Shown here: positions 50,036 to 59,917 of the stretch, one piece after another
Layout of the letters: every line of letters begins with the position of its first letter
How positions within the stretch are numbered: position 1 is the first letter of the stretch
Source: Pseudomonadota bacterium
Lineage (GTDB): Bacteria; Pseudomonadota; Gammaproteobacteria; Burkholderiales; REEB80
Reading direction: 5' to 3'
Length of the DNA stretch: 64,000 nt
Assembly: GCA_028873515.1 (NCBI GenBank)
Contig: JAGWIG010000005.1
Span: 39,731 to 103,730, forward strand
Program-made: the position numbers and the translations under genes
Notes under the pieces: model-generated
The model's input: only the letters and a program-made list of their open reading frames with translations
Databases searched by the model: none
Told to the model about the DNA's origin: nothing

Positions 50036-51399
50036 GACGCAAGTACTTTGGAACGGACGGAGTGCGTGGAAAAGTTGGTGCTTCACCGATTACCCCCGAT
50101 CTAATCATGCGACTGGGATATTCAGCCGGAGTCGTCCTGACCCGCCACAATACCCATCTGCACCCTGGCGACCACCCTTCAGTCATAATTGGAAAGGATA
50201 CCCGCATATCTGGTTATATGCTGGAATCTGCTCTTCAGGCAGGACTTTCAGCAGCAGGGGTTGATGTACTCCTTCTGGGTCCCGCCCCGACTCCCGCCGT
50301 CGCTTATCTTACCCGTGCCCTCAGGGCCCAGGCTGGCATTGTCATCTCAGCCTCACATAATCCATTTGATGACAATGGCATCAAATTTTTTTCTCATCTA
50401 GGGAGTAAACTACCCGACGAAGTAGAACAAGAAATCGAAGCCATGATGGATCTGCCCATGCATACCCAGACTTCTCACCAGCTTGGACGGGCAAGGCGTA
50501 TCAACGATGCGGATGGACGATATATTGAATTCTGTAAAAGCACTTTTCCCAACGAACTGGATCTTCGGGGGCTGAAAATTGTCGTTGATTGTGCCCATGG
50601 CGCCACATACCATATCGCCCCGCATGTATTTCATGAACTTGGGGCAGAGATAACGGCTATCGGTGTCTCACCCGATGGTTTCAACATCAATGATGGATAT
50701 GGCTCAACCCACCCAAAGAATCTGCAGGATGCTGTAACCCAGCAAGGTGCGGACCTCGGATTCAGTTTTGATGGGGATGGAGATCGATTATGCATGGTTG
50801 ATCATGAAGGACGTATATTTGATGGTGACAGGCTACTCTATATCCTTGCCAAGGATCGTCTGCAACAGGATCTACTGCAAGGAGGAATTGCAGGTACACT
50901 TATGACTAATCTTGGTTTCGAGCATGCCCTGAAAAGATTAGGCATACCTTTCGACCGCGCTCAAGTCGGTGACCGCTATGTCATTGAACTTTTGAAAAAA
51001 AATAACTGGCTTCTTGGAGGCGAAACATCTGGGCACATTATCTGTTTAGACAAGCACACAACGGGTGACGGTATTATCGCCGCCTTGCAGGTACTTTCTG
51101 CACTCATTCGTCACGATAAGCCTGCATCCCTTTTTACTGAAGAACTTGAACTCTATCCACAAACACTGATCAATATTACCCTGAACCACAACAAAGATTT
51201 AACCCAACATCCACTTGTCATGGAAGCACTTGATTCAGCCACAACTCTTCTCAATGGGGCAGGTCGCATCCTGCTAAGACGTTCTGGTACAGAACCCTTG
51301 ATCCGTGTCATGGTAGAAGGTGAAAATGAACCCCTCATACATCGTTGTGCAGAACTGGTAGCAAAAGCAGTCAAGGAAGCCATGACTGCTCTGGTCTAG
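50032..51399 (+). CDS. glmM: Phosphoglucosamine mutase GlmM
   Basis: GlmM isomerises glucosamine 6-phosphate to the 1-phosphate for UDP-GlcNAc, peptidoglycan and LPS synthesis. The 455-residue protein starts [13 protein letters not shown]. The phosphoserine loop [16 protein letters not shown] places the catalytic serine at 108, the metal loop reads DGDGDR, and the C-terminal phosphate-binding site is [12 protein letters not shown]. Its stop shares the palindromic tetranucleotide CTAG with the stop of the convergent uup gene. Confidence 0.97.
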   Translation: MRRKYFGTDGVRGKVGASPITPDLIMRLGYSAGVVLTRHNTHLHPGDHPSVIIGKDTRISGYMLESALQAGLSAAGVDVLLLGPAPTPAVAYLTRALRAQAGIVISASHNPFDDNGIKFFSHLGSKLPDEVEQEIEAMMDLPMHTQTSHQLGRARRINDADGRYIEFCKSTFPNELDLRGLKIVVDCAHGATYHIAPHVFHELGAEITAIGVSPDGFNINDGYGSTHPKNLQDAVTQQGADLGFSFDGDGDRLCMVDHEGRIFDGDRLLYILAKDRLQQDLLQGGIAGTLMTNLGFEHALKRLGIPFDRAQVGDRYVIELLKKNNWLLGGETSGHIICLDKHTTGDGIIAALQVLSALIRHDKPASLFTEELELYPQTLINITLNHNKDLTQHPLVMEALDSATTLLNGAGRILLRRSGTEPLIRVMVEGENEPLIHRCAELVAKAVKEAMTALV

Positions 51400-53300
51400 C
51401 CCGCTTTTTTGGCTTCCAGGGTCTCCCAGCGCTCCAGCAGGACTAAAAGTTCCTTCTCAATAGCTTCAAGCCTCATGCTCACGCTTTTTGCCCGATCAGC
51501 TTCCTGCGCGGTCCAGTTTATGCCCTTGGCCAAATCAGAAGTCAATGTGATCTGCTCCTTTTCAAGCCGTTCAATCTCATCCGGCAATTTTTCTAGCTCC
51601 TGCCGCTCTTTCCAGGTCAAACCCTGTTGCCTCGTGAGCCGTTCAGAAGGTTTCGTCACCTGGCTTCTGGCCTGCCCGGCCTTATCCGGTTTTGGCTGGA
51701 TGCTCCGGACACGAAGATAATCTTCGTAACCACCCGCATATTCGCGCCAGCGCCCATCTCCCTCGGCAACCAGAGTCTGAGTAACGACCGCATCCAGAAA
51801 TGCTCGATCATGACTCACAAGAAAAATCGTTCCCGAATAATTCAGAAGCAAGACCTCAAGTAATTCAAGGGTCTCAATATCCAGATCATTGGTTGGCTCA
51901 TCCAGCACAATAAGGTTAGAGGGTCGGGAAAACAGTCGGGCAAGGAATAACCGGCTTCGTTCCCCTCCTGACAGAGATTTAACAGGAGAACGGGCACGGG
52001 CAGGTGAGAAAAGGAAATCAGAAAGATAGCTGATCACATGCTTACGTTCACCATTGATTTCGATAAAATCAGATCCCTGGCTGATTGTTTCAATGAGGGT
52101 CGCTTCAGGATCCAGACCTTCGCGCAACTGATCAAAATAGGCTATATCAAGATGGGTTCCAAGACGTACTTTTCCTTCATCAGGCAACATGTCTCCGAGT
52201 ATGAGCCGTATCAGTGAAGTTTTACCAATTCCGTTAGGTCCGATAAAACCAATTTTGTCGCCACGAACAATCCGGCAGGAAAAATCCCTTGCAATCACTT
52301 TACCCCCACAGGAAAAATTCACGTGTTCAAGCTCTGCGACCATTTTTCCAGAAAGGGGAGCGGCTTCCAGGGCAAAATTGACACTGCCCATCCTTTCACG
52401 TCTTGCAGCCCGTTCACATCTTAGTGTTTCGAGCCTTCTGACCCGTCCTTCATTACGGGTTCGACGTGCCTTGATACCCTGACGGATCCAAGCTTCCTCC
52501 TCGGCAAGAAACCGATCAGATTTAGCCTGCTGTATTATTTCTATTTCCAGAAGCTCATCCTTTCGCTGCTTATAGCTACTGAAATTCCCTGGAAAGGAAA
52601 GTAATCTGCCCCGATCAAGTTCAAGGATCCGGTTGGACACACGATCAAGAAATTTCCTGTCATGAGTAACAAAAAGCACGGTTCCCCGAAAATTAGCCAG
52701 CATATCCTCCAGCCATTCGATTGATTCAACATCAAGATGATTGGTCGGTTCGTCAAGCATGAGAAAATCAGGTTCAATGGCTATTGCCCGAGCCAGGGCC
52801 ACCCGTTTTCGCCAGCCTCCTGAAAGAGATCCGATTTTTCTGTTGGCTTCCAGACGAAGCCGGGAAAGAGTCATTTCAATCCTCGTATGGATACTCCATC
52901 CCCCATTCATTTCCAGAGCCTGCTGTAAATCATTGAGCCGTTCAAGAAGCGTTCCAGCCTCTACAGAAGGAGAGGCCAGCGTATCAGTAATGTCATGATA
53001 TTCAAGCAGCAAAGATCGAAGATTCCCAAAGCCTTCTGCAACAGCTTCAAACACACTCTGATCCGGTAAAAATTCAGGTTCCTGCTCCACTACCGCGACA
53101 CGTAAGCCAGGCGCAAGCCAAAACTGTCCATCGTCCAGAACCTGTACACCGGACAACACCTTGATCAAGCTGGATTTCCCGGCACCGTTACGTCCGATTA
53201 ACCCCACCTTCTCACCGGGTTCCAGCACCAGCCCAACCTTGTCAAGCAGGGGATAATGGCCAAAAGCAAGACTGGCTTTTTCTAGAATGGCATTAGGCAT
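51396..53300 (-). CDS. uup: ABC-F family ATPase Uup
   Basis: This is a soluble ABC-F ATPase of 634 residues with two nucleotide-binding domains. The first has Walker [10 protein letters not shown] and [14 protein letters not shown]; the second has GPNGIGKTS and [14 protein letters not shown]. The inter-domain linker (about 240-310) is charged. A C-terminal coiled coil ([15 protein letters not shown] and the following stretch to the end) is the feature of Uup that binds DNA or ribosomes. Uup affects transposon excision and ribosome-related processes in E. coli. Its start overlaps the stop of the upstream peroxiredoxin gene (TGATG). Confidence 0.93.
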   Translation of the reverse strand: MPNAILEKASLAFGHYPLLDKVGLVLEPGEKVGLIGRNGAGKSSLIKVLSGVQVLDDGQFWLAPGLRVAVVEQEPEFLPDQSVFEAVAEGFGNLRSLLLEYHDITDTLASPSVEAGTLLERLNDLQQALEMNGGWSIHTRIEMTLSRLRLEANRKIGSLSGGWRKRVALARAIAIEPDFLMLDEPTNHLDVESIEWLEDMLANFRGTVLFVTHDRKFLDRVSNRILELDRGRLLSFPGNFSSYKQRKDELLEIEIIQQAKSDRFLAEEEAWIRQGIKARRTRNEGRVRRLETLRCERAARRERMGSVNFALEAAPLSGKMVAELEHVNFSCGGKVIARDFSCRIVRGDKIGFIGPNGIGKTSLIRLILGDMLPDEGKVRLGTHLDIAYFDQLREGLDPEATLIETISQGSDFIEINGERKHVISYLSDFLFSPARARSPVKSLSGGERSRLFLARLFSRPSNLIVLDEPTNDLDIETLELLEVLLLNYSGTIFLVSHDRAFLDAVVTQTLVAEGDGRWREYAGGYEDYLRVRSIQPKPDKAGQARSQVTKPSERLTRQQGLTWKERQELEKLPDEIERLEKEQITLTSDLAKGINWTAQEADRAKSVSMRLEAIEKELLVLLERWETLEAKKAG

Positions 53301-53836
53301 CAGGATGGGGTCTCAAGTTTTGCAAGCGTATCAAGGAGAACAGGAATCTGGGTAGACGGATCAACGGACTGGTAGATTTGTGCAATGCGCCCTTTCGGGT
53401 CAATAATAAAAGTGTCCCGGCGGGAGAAACGAACAAGGATCAGATTGATAAGGGTCCCATAACGGCGGGCAGTCTCTCCTCTTGTATCTGAAAGCAGGAG
53501 GAAAGGCAAAGCATATCGGGCCGAAAATGCGGCATGCGATTCAGGCGTATCAAGGCTGATACCGATAACTTCCGCTCCCTTTGCACTCAACTGGGCCATG
53601 TTGTCACGAAAACTGCAGGCTTCAGAAGTACATACAGGCGTATCATCTTTCGGATAAAAATACAGGACTACCCAATGACCGCGAAAATCCGAAAGATGAT
53701 AAAACTTTCCCTTTGCATCAGGAAGAGAAAAATCTGGTGCCAGATCACCCACCCTTGGTGCATGCAAAGGCCGGCGTACCTGCAATAAAACATACAGGGT
53801 AATGAGCACCAGAATCCCAAAAATAATTTTTACCAT
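53300..53836 (-). CDS. Membrane-anchored peroxiredoxin (BCP/PrxQ-like)
   Basis: This thiol peroxidase of 178 residues is of the atypical 2-Cys BCP/PrxQ type. The peroxidatic cysteine is C69 in [11 protein letters not shown], with a possible resolving cysteine five residues later (C74). Unlike cytosolic Bcp, it has an N-terminal hydrophobic segment (about residues 3-20, [17 protein letters not shown]) with no clear cleavage site. This suggests a membrane-tethered enzyme, probably with its catalytic domain facing the periplasm. It sits between an MFS transporter gene (25 bases) and uup (1-base overlap), forming an apparent three-gene operon. Confidence 0.9.
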   Translation of the reverse strand: MVKIIFGILVLITLYVLLQVRRPLHAPRVGDLAPDFSLPDAKGKFYHLSDFRGHWVVLYFYPKDDTPVCTSEACSFRDNMAQLSAKGAEVIGISLDTPESHAAFSARYALPFLLLSDTRGETARRYGTLINLILVRFSRRDTFIIDPKGRIAQIYQSVDPSTQIPVLLDTLAKLETPS

Positions 53837-53861
53837 ATCCCCTCAAATTTTTTTCAATACT

Positions 53862-55037
53862 TCATGAAAAAGAGACTTCTTCTACCTTGAGCTTTAGCCA
53901 AATGCAAGCCCCAAAGGCGAAAATAGCTGCAAGAGCAAAAGCAAACGGTGCTCCCCATTCCTGCCATACACCACCAAATACCAGGCCAGCAGGAACGGAT
54001 GTCAATCCAACAACCAGATAATACCAGCCATACGCACCTCCAAGGTTTTCTTTCAGGGTATAGTCTGCAATAATGGCGCGCTCCGCTCCTTCCCCAACCC
54101 CGGTAGACAAGCCATAGAAGAGAGTAATCAGCCATAATCCAATGGAATGGCGGGTGAGGGAAAAAAGAAGAAAACTCAGTGCAAATGAGGCCCATGAAAG
54201 TAATAGCAGTTTTTTCCGGCCCATCCTGTCAGACAGTTTCCCACCCGAAATGTTCGTCAATGACTTGCACAGGTTGAGCATCGACCACATCAGCATCAGG
54301 CTGACAGGCCCCATGCCCAGTTCATATCCACGCAGGATGAGAAACATCTCACTCGCCCGGGCAAAAACGAATAACCCGATAGACCCCAGATAATAACGAA
54401 ATGCCTGAGGCAATTCCTGCCACAACAAAACCTGTGTGGAGCTAACCCTGACCTTGGGAACTGCTGCCTTCCGGATACCTGTAACCAGGAGGATTACGGC
54501 AATGGAACCCGGGATCGCAGACAGGTAAAAGACATCCTTGATATCATAATGATAAAACGCAAAGACAAATGCTGCCACCAGACTCCCACCTACAGCACCA
54601 ATATTGTCCATGGCACGGTGAAAGCCAAATGAATAGCCTTGAGACGCTTCTGGAGCTGCAGCACTAAGCAGGGCATCCCGAGGAGCACTTCTCAGTCCTT
54701 TACCTACCCTGTCAAGCGAACGAAGAACCATTACCATAGGCCAGCTACCAGCCAGACCAAGAAGGGGCCTGACAAGATTGGACAAAAAATATCCAGTCAC
54801 GGCAAACTGCTTGGGCCGTCGACTGTTTCGATCCGATGCCCGTCCCGACCAGAGTTTCAAAAAACTGGAAACAGCTTCTGCCACGCCATCAATGATTCCC
54901 AGTGCCATAGCTCCAGCCCCTAGAACGGATGCAAGCAGAAGAGGAATTAAGGGGACGATCATGTCTGAGGCAAGATCATTAAAGAAGCTAACCAGACCAA
55001 GAATAACAACAGTCCTGGTCAAAACTGGCTTTGACAT
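53862..55037 (-). CDS. MFS transporter
   Basis: This 391-residue major facilitator superfamily protein has about 12 hydrophobic helices. The loop between helices 2 and 3 reads SGRASDRNSRRP, matching the GxxxDRxxRR signature, and a second copy appears as GGKLSDRMGRKK in the other half. The sequence ..RVGKGLRSAPRDALL between helices 4 and 5 is typical of a group of uncharacterised efflux-type MFS proteins. Substrate unknown. It is the first gene of the MFS-peroxiredoxin-uup unit and its start lies 60 bases from tRNA-Arg on the other strand. Confidence 0.9.
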   Translation of the reverse strand: MSKPVLTRTVVILGLVSFFNDLASDMIVPLIPLLLASVLGAGAMALGIIDGVAEAVSSFLKLWSGRASDRNSRRPKQFAVTGYFLSNLVRPLLGLAGSWPMVMVLRSLDRVGKGLRSAPRDALLSAAAPEASQGYSFGFHRAMDNIGAVGGSLVAAFVFAFYHYDIKDVFYLSAIPGSIAVILLVTGIRKAAVPKVRVSSTQVLLWQELPQAFRYYLGSIGLFVFARASEMFLILRGYELGMGPVSLMLMWSMLNLCKSLTNISGGKLSDRMGRKKLLLLSWASFALSFLLFSLTRHSIGLWLITLFYGLSTGVGEGAERAIIADYTLKENLGGAYGWYYLVVGLTSVPAGLVFGGVWQEWGAPFAFALAAIFAFGACIWLKLKVEEVSFS

Positions 55038-55097
55038 GATATATGAACGCCCTGATGGTTTTGCGAAATGTGATTATAAGCTAAAATAGGCATCATT

Positions 55098-55174
55098 GCC
55101 CCGGTAGCTCAGTAGGATAGAGCAGCGCACTCCTAAGGCGAAGGTCGCACGTTCAATTCGTGTCCGGGGCACCA
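55098..55174 (+). tRNA. tRNA-Arg (anticodon CCU)
   Basis: This 77-base cloverleaf includes an encoded CCA. The acceptor stem GCCCCGG/CCGGGGC is perfect, the D arm is GCTC/GAGC, and the T arm GCACG-TTCAATT-CGTGT is paired with one G-U. The anticodon loop CTCCTAA gives CCU. The anticodon stem GCGCA/GGCGA has only three Watson-Crick pairs in the middle, flanked by G-A and A-G oppositions. It is followed by no obvious terminator. Confidence 0.88.
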
Positions 55175-55229
55175 TTTCTCCAGTCCTTGCATCATGGAAT
55201 GCCACTAAAAGATCTAAACCCGGCTTTTG

Positions 55230-55243
55230 ATGATTTAAATCAA
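55230..55243. promoter_or_regulatory. FNR/CRP-type dyad upstream of dadA
   Basis: ATGATTTAAATCAA differs from the FNR consensus TTGAT-N4-ATCAA at one base and contains the perfect 12-bp palindrome TGATTTAAATCA. It lies 215 bases before the dadA ATG, in a region with no other gene, so its target is uncertain. No convincing -10/-35 pair was found between it and dadA. Confidence 0.35.
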
Positions 55244-55457
55244 ACATGCTGTGCCCATTTTTGTCCAGAATAACCCTTTCTGACCATTCATTGATGGCTT
55301 TTAATGCCAGGTTTGATACTGTTTTCATTTTTTTCAGTAATCATTTACAGACAGGTTTCATCTCCCGTCTTGAACTCCAGGTTGACATAATAATGAAGAT
55401 AACCCTCGCTTGCCATTGCACATCGCCTGTCAGGCCAATCATCCTAAACAGGCTAAA

Positions 55458-56762
55458 ATGAAAGTAATCGTCCTGGGTGCGGGGGTTATTGGTACTGCAA
55501 CGGCATGGTATCTGCTCAAGGCTGGGCATGAAGTCACCGTTTTTGACAGGCAATCCGGGGCTGGCCTCGAAACTTCCTATCGAAATGGAGGCCAGATTAG
55601 TGTTAGCCATGCGGTGCCATGGGCCAACCCCCATGCACCTGGAATGGTCATGTCCTGGTTATCCCGTCCAGATTCACCCTTGTCTTTTCATTTTGGATTC
55701 GATCAACGCCTGCCCTGGATTGCCCGTTTTTTATACGAATGCCTGCCTTCCAGAACACTCGAAAATATAAGGCAGATAATCAATCTGGCTACCTATAGCC
55801 GTCAAAAACTCATTGAACTCAGACTGGAAACTGGTATCGATGCAGATTTTGTTGATCGAGGCATTCTTCATATCTATTCTTCACCCAGAATGTTTGACAG
55901 GGCTGCAAAAGAAGCACGGTTGATGCAAGACTTTGGGGTTAACCGGCAAATCAAAAATGTAGCAGAATGCCTCACTATCGAGCCGGCACTGAAAGCGTTC
56001 AGGAATCATATTATTGGAGGAACCTACACAAATGATGATTTTTCAGGAGATGCCCATAAATTTACACAGTCCCTGGCCTCGAAATGTGAACAGATTGGTG
56101 CCCAATTCCAGTACAAAACCAACATATTAAAACTGATCCCTGAGGGAAACCACATAGCCGGAGTCCTATGCAGCAACGAAACAGGCAAAAATGAAACCTG
56201 CATTGCAGATGCTTATGTAGCCGCCCTGGGAAGTTACACTCCGATACTTTTAAAACCGCTGGGAATCAGGCTCCCGATTATTCCGGCAGGAGGCTACTCA
56301 GCCAGCATCCCTGTCAGGGAAACACACGATGCTCCCATAACCAGTCTGATAAATGATGAGTTCAAACTGGTTTTCAGCCGATATCCCAAAACGCTCCGCA
56401 TCGCTGGCATGGTCGACATCAATGGATATGGAACCGTACTGGATAAAGATCGCTGCAATACGCTTCTAAAACGTGCGCAGCAAATGTTCCCCAATGGGGG
56501 AGATTATGAGCATGCAGAATTCTGGAAAGGATTGCGACCCTCTGAACCAGGGAATACCCCATCCCACCTTGGATTCACAAATTATACCAATCTTTTTAAT
56601 AATTCAGGTCACGGAACTCTGGGGTGGACCATGGCCTGCGGTTCAGGGCAGGCCATAGCCGATCTAGTCAGCGGCAAACGCCCGGAACCTGATTTCAGGT
56701 TCGCTTGCGGGTCAGCATCTTACACCGCGTTAAAAAAACGATGCCAGGCCAAGGTGGCCTGA
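55458..56762 (+). CDS. dadA: D-amino acid dehydrogenase DadA
   Basis: DadA is an FAD-dependent, membrane-associated enzyme that oxidatively deaminates D-amino acids and passes electrons to the respiratory chain. From the ATG at 55458 it has 434 residues, close to E. coli DadA (432). The N-terminal dinucleotide fold VIVLGAGVIGTATAWYL, the SYRNGGQISVSHAVPWANP block and the C-terminal GHGTLGWTMACGSG are diagnostic. The frame extends 16 codons upstream without support. A hemolysin III family gene follows after 46 bases. No alanine racemase gene is adjacent. Confidence 0.94.
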   Translation: MKVIVLGAGVIGTATAWYLLKAGHEVTVFDRQSGAGLETSYRNGGQISVSHAVPWANPHAPGMVMSWLSRPDSPLSFHFGFDQRLPWIARFLYECLPSRTLENIRQIINLATYSRQKLIELRLETGIDADFVDRGILHIYSSPRMFDRAAKEARLMQDFGVNRQIKNVAECLTIEPALKAFRNHIIGGTYTNDDFSGDAHKFTQSLASKCEQIGAQFQYKTNILKLIPEGNHIAGVLCSNETGKNETCIADAYVAALGSYTPILLKPLGIRLPIIPAGGYSASIPVRETHDAPITSLINDEFKLVFSRYPKTLRIAGMVDINGYGTVLDKDRCNTLLKRAQQMFPNGGDYEHAEFWKGLRPSEPGNTPSHLGFTNYTNLFNNSGHGTLGWTMACGSGQAIADLVSGKRPEPDFRFACGSASYTALKKRCQAKVA

Positions 56763-56808
56763 ATAAGAATCATGGCCCTTATATTAGCTATCCCGGAGAC
56801 CATCACCC

Positions 56809-57426
56809 ATGTATTACTCTGAAAAATTCAACAGTTATACGCATTTACTCGGATTATTGCTGGCCATTGCCGGAACCTCAATCCTGATCACCTTCTCAGC
56901 TTTAAAATCTGGAGCAACTGCGGTGGTAAGCACTTCCATTTATGGAAGTATGCTAATCCTTCTATATGGTTGCTCAACGCTCTATCACAGTATTTATGGT
57001 CCGGTAAAAAAAATTTTCCAGAAGCTCGATCATGCCTCCATTTATCTCCTGATTGCAGGAACCTATACCCCTTTTGCCCTGGTATCCCTGCAAGGAGGCT
57101 GGGGTTGGACTCTTTTTGGCTTGATCTGGGGGCTTGCAGTTCTTGGTATCCTCCAGGAATACTGGCCAGAAAAAAGAACACGCGTTATTTCCTATGTTTT
57201 ATATCTCCTGATGGGCTGGATGGTGATCATAGCTATCAATCCACTACTCAGGGCATTGCCCATAGCGGGATTTGCCTGGCTTGCAGCTGGAGGCGCTTTT
57301 TATACTTTTGGCCTTATTTTTTACGCACTGGATGGAAAAATACCTCATGCACACGGATTTTGGCATCTATGTGTCCTGCTAGGCAGTGCATGTCAATATC
57401 TGTCCATATTACGTTATGTCATCTGA
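56809..57426 (+). CDS. Hemolysin III family (PAQR-like) membrane protein
   Basis: This 205-residue protein has seven hydrophobic helices and resembles the YqfA/hemolysin III branch of the PAQR superfamily. Conserved residues are E and S/H in SEKFNSYTHLLGLLLA, the SxxxH motif in STLYHSI, DHASIYLLIAGTYTPF, and the C-terminal HxxxH-like HAHGFWHLCV. These His/Asp/Ser residues form the metal site in the superfamily. The biological role in bacteria is not settled. It follows dadA closely and may be co-transcribed. Confidence 0.9.
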   Translation: MYYSEKFNSYTHLLGLLLAIAGTSILITFSALKSGATAVVSTSIYGSMLILLYGCSTLYHSIYGPVKKIFQKLDHASIYLLIAGTYTPFALVSLQGGWGWTLFGLIWGLAVLGILQEYWPEKRTRVISYVLYLLMGWMVIIAINPLLRALPIAGFAWLAAGGAFYTFGLIFYALDGKIPHAHGFWHLCVLLGSACQYLSILRYVI

Positions 57427-57513
57427 AATAAAATCAGACATCAAAATAAATCACACTCAACTTTTTTTCAATGAAACCTGGATGTTCCTTCGGCGCTGGA
57501 TTGAACACTTCAA

Positions 57514-58662
57514 TTAACCTTTACCTATAGTTGCAGCAGGCACTTCAGTCATTGAAGCGAGGCAGGGAGCATGAACCAGGTGTCCTGACCATAACCCATA
57601 CAGGCTGCGTGCAGCCACGACACTCCAGATTCCAGCAAGAGCTACAGTCAGCAATACCGAGAAAAAGGTAAATGCGATGATCCCGCTATGGATCCCCAAT
57701 GCGAACGTTGAGGCTATATACACCCCCAAAGGAAAGGTAAAGCCCCACCACCCCAGATTAAATGGCAATCCGCGGCGAATTTGTACCAGTGTCAGCACCA
57801 TGGCAGTCATCAACCACCAAAGACCCAGCCCCCACAAAATCAATGCTCCTGCCACGCCCATGGGTTCAGCTAACAACCCCAAAGCTGAAAGCGGAGATCC
57901 AGACAGCGCATGTGGCGCAGCCACACCCAGGGTTTGAAGAGCCAGCGCCCCGGTACCCAAAGGACCCAAGGCTAGCCAGGTGGACACACCCATATCTTTC
58001 GAAGGCAGCTTATGAACCGCCAGCCGGAAATAAAGCAGCGTAAGGATACCCAGTGCCAGAGGAACTGACATTCCCCATAATGCATACCCGGTGACAACCA
58101 GGATACGTGCCTGGGAAACAGGTAGATGCATCGCAAGCAGCCCTGCGCTGGAGGCAGCAACTTCTGCAGGAACAATAGGCAGAAGCCAGACCCCCGTCAG
58201 ATTTTCCAGGCTATGTTCTTGCAGTACAAACTGATAAATCGGTACCAGCCAACCAACACCAAGACTCAGGAAAACATCAAACCACCAAAGATATAGTGCA
58301 GCTTGAGAACCCCATGACCATTGGGGAAATAGCATGACCAGACCATTCACCAATGGAATAAGAGCCATGGGCAAGGCACCAAAAAACATGGATTGCACGG
58401 GATGGCGCAACAATGGGAGCGCATAATGCCGAAAAAACAGCCAGCGAGTTGTAAAAAGCCCAAAAAAAAGCATGAAAAAAAGTGTGTCAGCCCAGAACAG
58501 CATATGAACTATTCCCATACGCCATGGAAAATTAAATGGGAACTGTGCCAGTAAAATAAAAAGGATTCCTGTACCCATATTGAGAGTAAACCAGTTTGGA
58601 GTGAACTGTCGTATGAGTTCACTAGGATGTGCCAGCGCATGCAATGGAAAAAATTTACGCAT
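57514..58662 (-). CDS. TDT family transporter (TehA/SLAC1-like, possibly sulfite/C4-dicarboxylate)
   Basis: This 382-residue membrane protein of about ten helices belongs to the tellurite-resistance/dicarboxylate transporter (TDT) family. The N-terminal QFTPNWFTLNMGTGILFILL is the family start and closely resembles the fungal sulfite exporter Ssu1 and malate permeases. Further signatures are PIVPAEVAASSAG and WWGFTFPLGVY with the channel-lining Phe. The substrate could be sulfite or a C4 dicarboxylate. It is divergent from a LysR regulator (318 bases between starts), a layout that usually means the regulator controls it. Confidence 0.85.
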   Translation of the reverse strand: MRKFFPLHALAHPSELIRQFTPNWFTLNMGTGILFILLAQFPFNFPWRMGIVHMLFWADTLFFMLFFGLFTTRWLFFRHYALPLLRHPVQSMFFGALPMALIPLVNGLVMLFPQWSWGSQAALYLWWFDVFLSLGVGWLVPIYQFVLQEHSLENLTGVWLLPIVPAEVAASSAGLLAMHLPVSQARILVVTGYALWGMSVPLALGILTLLYFRLAVHKLPSKDMGVSTWLALGPLGTGALALQTLGVAAPHALSGSPLSALGLLAEPMGVAGALILWGLGLWWLMTAMVLTLVQIRRGLPFNLGWWGFTFPLGVYIASTFALGIHSGIIAFTFFSVLLTVALAGIWSVVAARSLYGLWSGHLVHAPCLASMTEVPAATIGKG

Positions 58663-58979
58663 TTGTATAGGCCCTTAAATCTGAACAAAATCATTTATCC
58701 AAAGATAGCCCAAGCTGCTTCAGCCAATAAAACCTTTATTAGCCCGGAACCGTAAGGGCTGCCAGCATGAAAATCTGTCTTTTCCGTAAAAAAGGGCTTC
58801 TTACCTGATACCAGAACCCTGACATGGTACCTAAAGGAATAGTGAAACAATCAATCCCGATGGAATTCATGGTCTTGCAAACGTAAATAAGCTTTTATAC
58901 GGGTTTCATTGGCATTAGATTATGAGATGAGATAACATAACTCAAATACATTTAATTCATAAAATCATGAAATAAAGTT
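58663..58979. promoter_or_regulatory. Divergent AT-rich control region between the TDT transporter and LysR genes
   Basis: No gene is seen. Two dyads lie near the LysR start: TGAG-N9-CTCA (58928-58944) and TTCAT-N6-ATGAA (58956-58971), the second ending 8 bases before the ATG. They fit the idea of LysR autoregulation, although neither gives the exact T-N11-A core. A GC-richer hairpin AGCCC/GGGCT lies near 58740-58760. Confidence 0.5.
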
Positions 58980-59891
58980 ATGAATCTAAACCTTCATCTC
59001 CTCCGTGTCTTTTTTGAGGTTGCTCAGCAACGGAGCTTTTCCCGCGCTGCCGAAATTTTGTTCATCAGTCAACCTGCGGTATCAAAAGCCGTTCGAGAGC
59101 TAGAACATCAACTGGACTTGCCCTTAATCGAGCGAGGAGGTGCAAAAACAACAAAAGGCGTGCGCTTAACTGAAAATGGCCAGGCACTTTTTGATCATGC
59201 CCGTGGGCTCTTCGCCCTGGAACGTTCAGCCATGGAGGATATCCGCGCAAGAGTTGGACTTAAGCGTGGAAAACTGACATTAGGAGCGAGCACTACTATT
59301 GCGGGCTATTGGCTTCCTGTCTATCTTGCTGCTTTCTGCAGAAAACATTCATCCGTGGAGCTATGCGTGCAGGTCGGAAATACCCAGGCCATGAAGCAAG
59401 CCTTAATTGATTGCAGCATCGATCTGGCTCTGGTTGAAGGGCCGGTAACGGACCCGCGTATCAACGCAGCCTTGTGGCGTAATGAGGAACTGAAAATCAT
59501 AGCACACCCCAATATTTCGTTGCCTCGCAAGCAACCCGAACTGGACGTGGAAAAACTTAACCAGCAGGTCTGGCTGATGCGTGAACCTGGCTCCGGAACC
59601 CGCGATGTCACTGAAAACAGCATGAGAACCCTGGGTATCCATCCCCAGGCTACAATCGAACTGGGAAGTAATGAAGGAATAGCACGTTCTGTGGCAGCAG
59701 GGGCTGGAATGGCCATGCTTCCCTTACCCGTGGTTCGGGAACTCATCATGCTTCAGGAGGTAAATGCCTTGCAGCTTCCTGAAGCCTTATCGCTGAGCCG
59801 ACCCCTGTACCTATTGCAGCTTCAGGATCGTCCCGTACCACCACTGAGCAGGGCATTCTGTGAAATCCTGGATATATCTATACCGTATTAA
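58980..59891 (+). CDS. LysR family transcriptional regulator
   Basis: This is a 303-residue LysR-type regulator. The N-terminal winged helix (LHLLRVFFEVAQQRSFSRAAEILFISQPAVSKAVRELE) is canonical. The co-inducer domain begins at about residue 90 (KLTLGASTTIAGYWLPVYLAAF), resembling the CbbR/CysL-like group that senses small anions or metabolites. It is divergent from the TDT transporter gene and probably regulates it in response to the transported compound. The target and ligand are not known. It stands apart from the nrd operon downstream. Confidence 0.93.
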   Translation: MNLNLHLLRVFFEVAQQRSFSRAAEILFISQPAVSKAVRELEHQLDLPLIERGGAKTTKGVRLTENGQALFDHARGLFALERSAMEDIRARVGLKRGKLTLGASTTIAGYWLPVYLAAFCRKHSSVELCVQVGNTQAMKQALIDCSIDLALVEGPVTDPRINAALWRNEELKIIAHPNISLPRKQPELDVEKLNQQVWLMREPGSGTRDVTENSMRTLGIHPQATIELGSNEGIARSVAAGAGMAMLPLPVVRELIMLQEVNALQLPEALSLSRPLYLLQLQDRPVPPLSRAFCEILDISIPY

Positions 59892-59917
59892 ACCGTTTAT
59901 TAACTTCATGATGAAAC

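Noticed and set aside
55382..55410. TTGACA at 55382 as a dadA promoter
   Set aside because: No -10 element is found at 16-18 bases; only TAATAAT directly adjoins it.
58768..58809. 13-codon ORF upstream of the LysR gene (starts MKICLFRKK)
   Set aside because: Too short, with no ribosome-binding site and no conservation evidence.
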